Shown: one piece after another, positions 4,972-5,844 of the stretch
Layout of the letters: each line of letters opens with the position of its first letter
Position numbering within the stretch: position 1 is the stretch's first letter
Position numbers and translations under genes: made by a program
Source: Anaerolineae bacterium
GTDB taxonomy: Bacteria; Chloroflexota; Anaerolineae; 4572-78; NAK82
Assembly: GCA_025062175.1 (NCBI GenBank)
Contig: JANXAX010000172.1
Location: forward strand, 1-5,844
Length of the DNA: 5,844 bases
Reading direction: 5' to 3'
Notes under the pieces: generated by a model
Database searches by the model: none
Seen by the model: the letters and a program-made list of their open reading frames with translations, nothing else
What the model was told of the DNA's origin: nothing

Positions 4972-5844
4972 TTAACGCACCGTGCGCTTTCCGCCTCCCA
5001 GCACATCCGCCTCCATCAGCGCCTGCACTTCGGATTTGGTCACGATGGGAAGATCGAACATCAGGGTTTGTTTGATGCGCGTGGCGGCATCCCCCACCAG
5101 TAAACCTTTCTCCATCCCCGCAGGCGTAAATCCTTCCGTCAGCAGCCCGTAATAGAAACCGGCGTTCCACGTATCGCCGCCCCCTAAGCGGTCTAACAGT
5201 ACAATGGGCCGCACTGCAGCCGAGCGGTAGAAGTTGCCTTCGCTATCCATAACGGCCGACTCCCAGCGATGCTGTTCAAAGGAGTCGGGATAGCGTATGG
5301 TGATGGCCACCATTTTCGTCTTGAAGCGCCGGTTGATCTCCGCGGCGAAGGCCCGTAGGTCGTCATCGTGCAGCTCGCCGATCTCACCTTTGTCAATTTC
5401 CTCCGCGCTGTAGCGGCCGCACCCCATCCCATACACCTGGGCCATATCTTCGATGGTGGTGATGAGCACGTCCACGTGTTCGGTCACGAGCGGGGTCATC
5501 ACCGCGGCACATTGCTCCTTGTTCCACAGCGTGGCACGATAGTTAAAATCGAGCCCCACCAGACAACCCTCGGGGCGGGCAGCCAATGCCTCTTGAAAGG
5601 CTTCCAGGAGATAATTGCGCTCATAGCGGCTGTGGGCTGCCAGGCCAAAGGTGATCCCGGACGTGTGCAGCAGTCGGCAATCGCGCAACAAACTCTTCCA
5701 ATCCACCATCCCAGCGCCCAGCCGGCTGGCGGCGGAATACATGCGTTGATACCAGCCGACATCGCGGCGCGGGGTACGGCCGATCTCATAGAGAAAACGA
5801 CCGATGGGCTCGCTTCTGGGCGCCCAGACGATATAATCAGTATT
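4972..5844 (-). CDS. kdgK: PfkB-family sugar kinase, 2-keto-3-deoxygluconate kinase type (N-terminus outside window)
   Basis: The frame is open to the right edge, giving 290 residues. The first in-frame ATG (5740-5742) is internal, since 34 family-like residues precede it. By comparison with family members of about 310-350 residues, roughly 70-90 N-terminal residues are missing. In visible numbering, GRFLYEIGRTPR (15-26) followed by YQRMYSAASRL (32-42), LHTSGITFGL (59-68), LDFNYRATLW (98-107) and the end pattern KQTLMFDLPIVT (258-269) resemble bacterial KDG kinases. DRLGGGDTWNAGF (218-230) is the PfkB ATP-site signature, with D224 as the expected catalytic base; GGGD replaces the commoner GAGD, as in many KDG kinases. 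The enzyme would make 2-keto-3-deoxy-6-phosphogluconate with ATP in the cytoplasm, for cleavage by KDPG aldolase. The neighbouring dehydrogenase and importer fit a sugar-acid or uronate pathway. Another ribokinase-family substrate is possible. Confidence 0.85.
   Translation of the reverse strand, partial: NTDYIVWAPRSEPIGRFLYEIGRTPRRDVGWYQRMYSAASRLGAGMVDWKSLLRDCRLLHTSGITFGLAAHSRYERNYLLEAFQEALAARPEGCLVGLDFNYRATLWNKEQCAAVMTPLVTEHVDVLITTIEDMAQVYGMGCGRYSAEEIDKGEIGELHDDDLRAFAAEINRRFKTKMVAITIRYPDSFEQHRWESAVMDSEGNFYRSAAVRPIVLLDRLGGGDTWNAGFYYGLLTEGFTPAGMEKGLLVGDAATRIKQTLMFDLPIVTKSEVQALMEADVLGGGKRTVR

Noticed and set aside
4972..5742. Starting the kinase at the ATG at 5740-5742
   Set aside because: The 34 residues before it (including GRFLYEIGRTPR) match the family, so this methionine is internal and the gene runs off the window.

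Overview
The window reads as bacterial chromosome of moderately high GC. It carries carbohydrate uptake and sugar-acid metabolism genes, with no RNA genes, insertion sequences, phage genes or CRISPR arrays that I can see. The solute-binding protein with a twin-arginine signal, the strong AGGAGG-type ribosome sites and a CACGAAA-type intergenic repeat remind me of Chloroflexota (Anaerolineae or Caldilineae type). This is an impression from family resemblance, held at perhaps 50%; another thermophilic or soil phylum is possible.

Layout: positions 1-279 (+) are the end of an inner-membrane permease from a first ABC sugar importer. A convergent intergenic stretch (280-549) has a degenerate heptad repeat and weak hairpins. 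Everything from 550 to 5844 is transcribed leftward (-). In transcription order it holds a PfkB-family kinase of the 2-keto-3-deoxygluconate (KDG) kinase type (4972-5844, its start lies off the window), a short-chain dehydrogenase/reductase (4160-4921), a Tat-exported family 1 solute-binding protein (2563-3981), a MalF-type permease (1404-2336) and a MalG-type permease (550-1371). No ATPase is visible; importers of this class often share one encoded elsewhere.

Together the five leftward genes look like one catabolic transport unit. The binding protein and two permeases would import a sugar, uronate or short oligosaccharide. The NAD-type dehydrogenase would oxidise or reduce an intermediate, and the kinase would phosphorylate KDG to KDPG, feeding an Entner-Doudoroff-type aldolase step. 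The actual substrate cannot be read from the sequence.

The gene families are ordinary. The less ordinary signals are in the non-coding gaps: a 13-base stretch in the binding-protein leader that is fully complementary to a Bacillus-type 16S 3' end but serves no usable start codon; a 14-bp element shared with one mismatch by the leaders of the binding-protein and malF-type genes; a 14-bp-stem hairpin plus U-rich tail between those genes; and a binding-protein signal peptide with LAGY where a lipobox would read LAGC. I do not see a clearly novel multi-gene system here.
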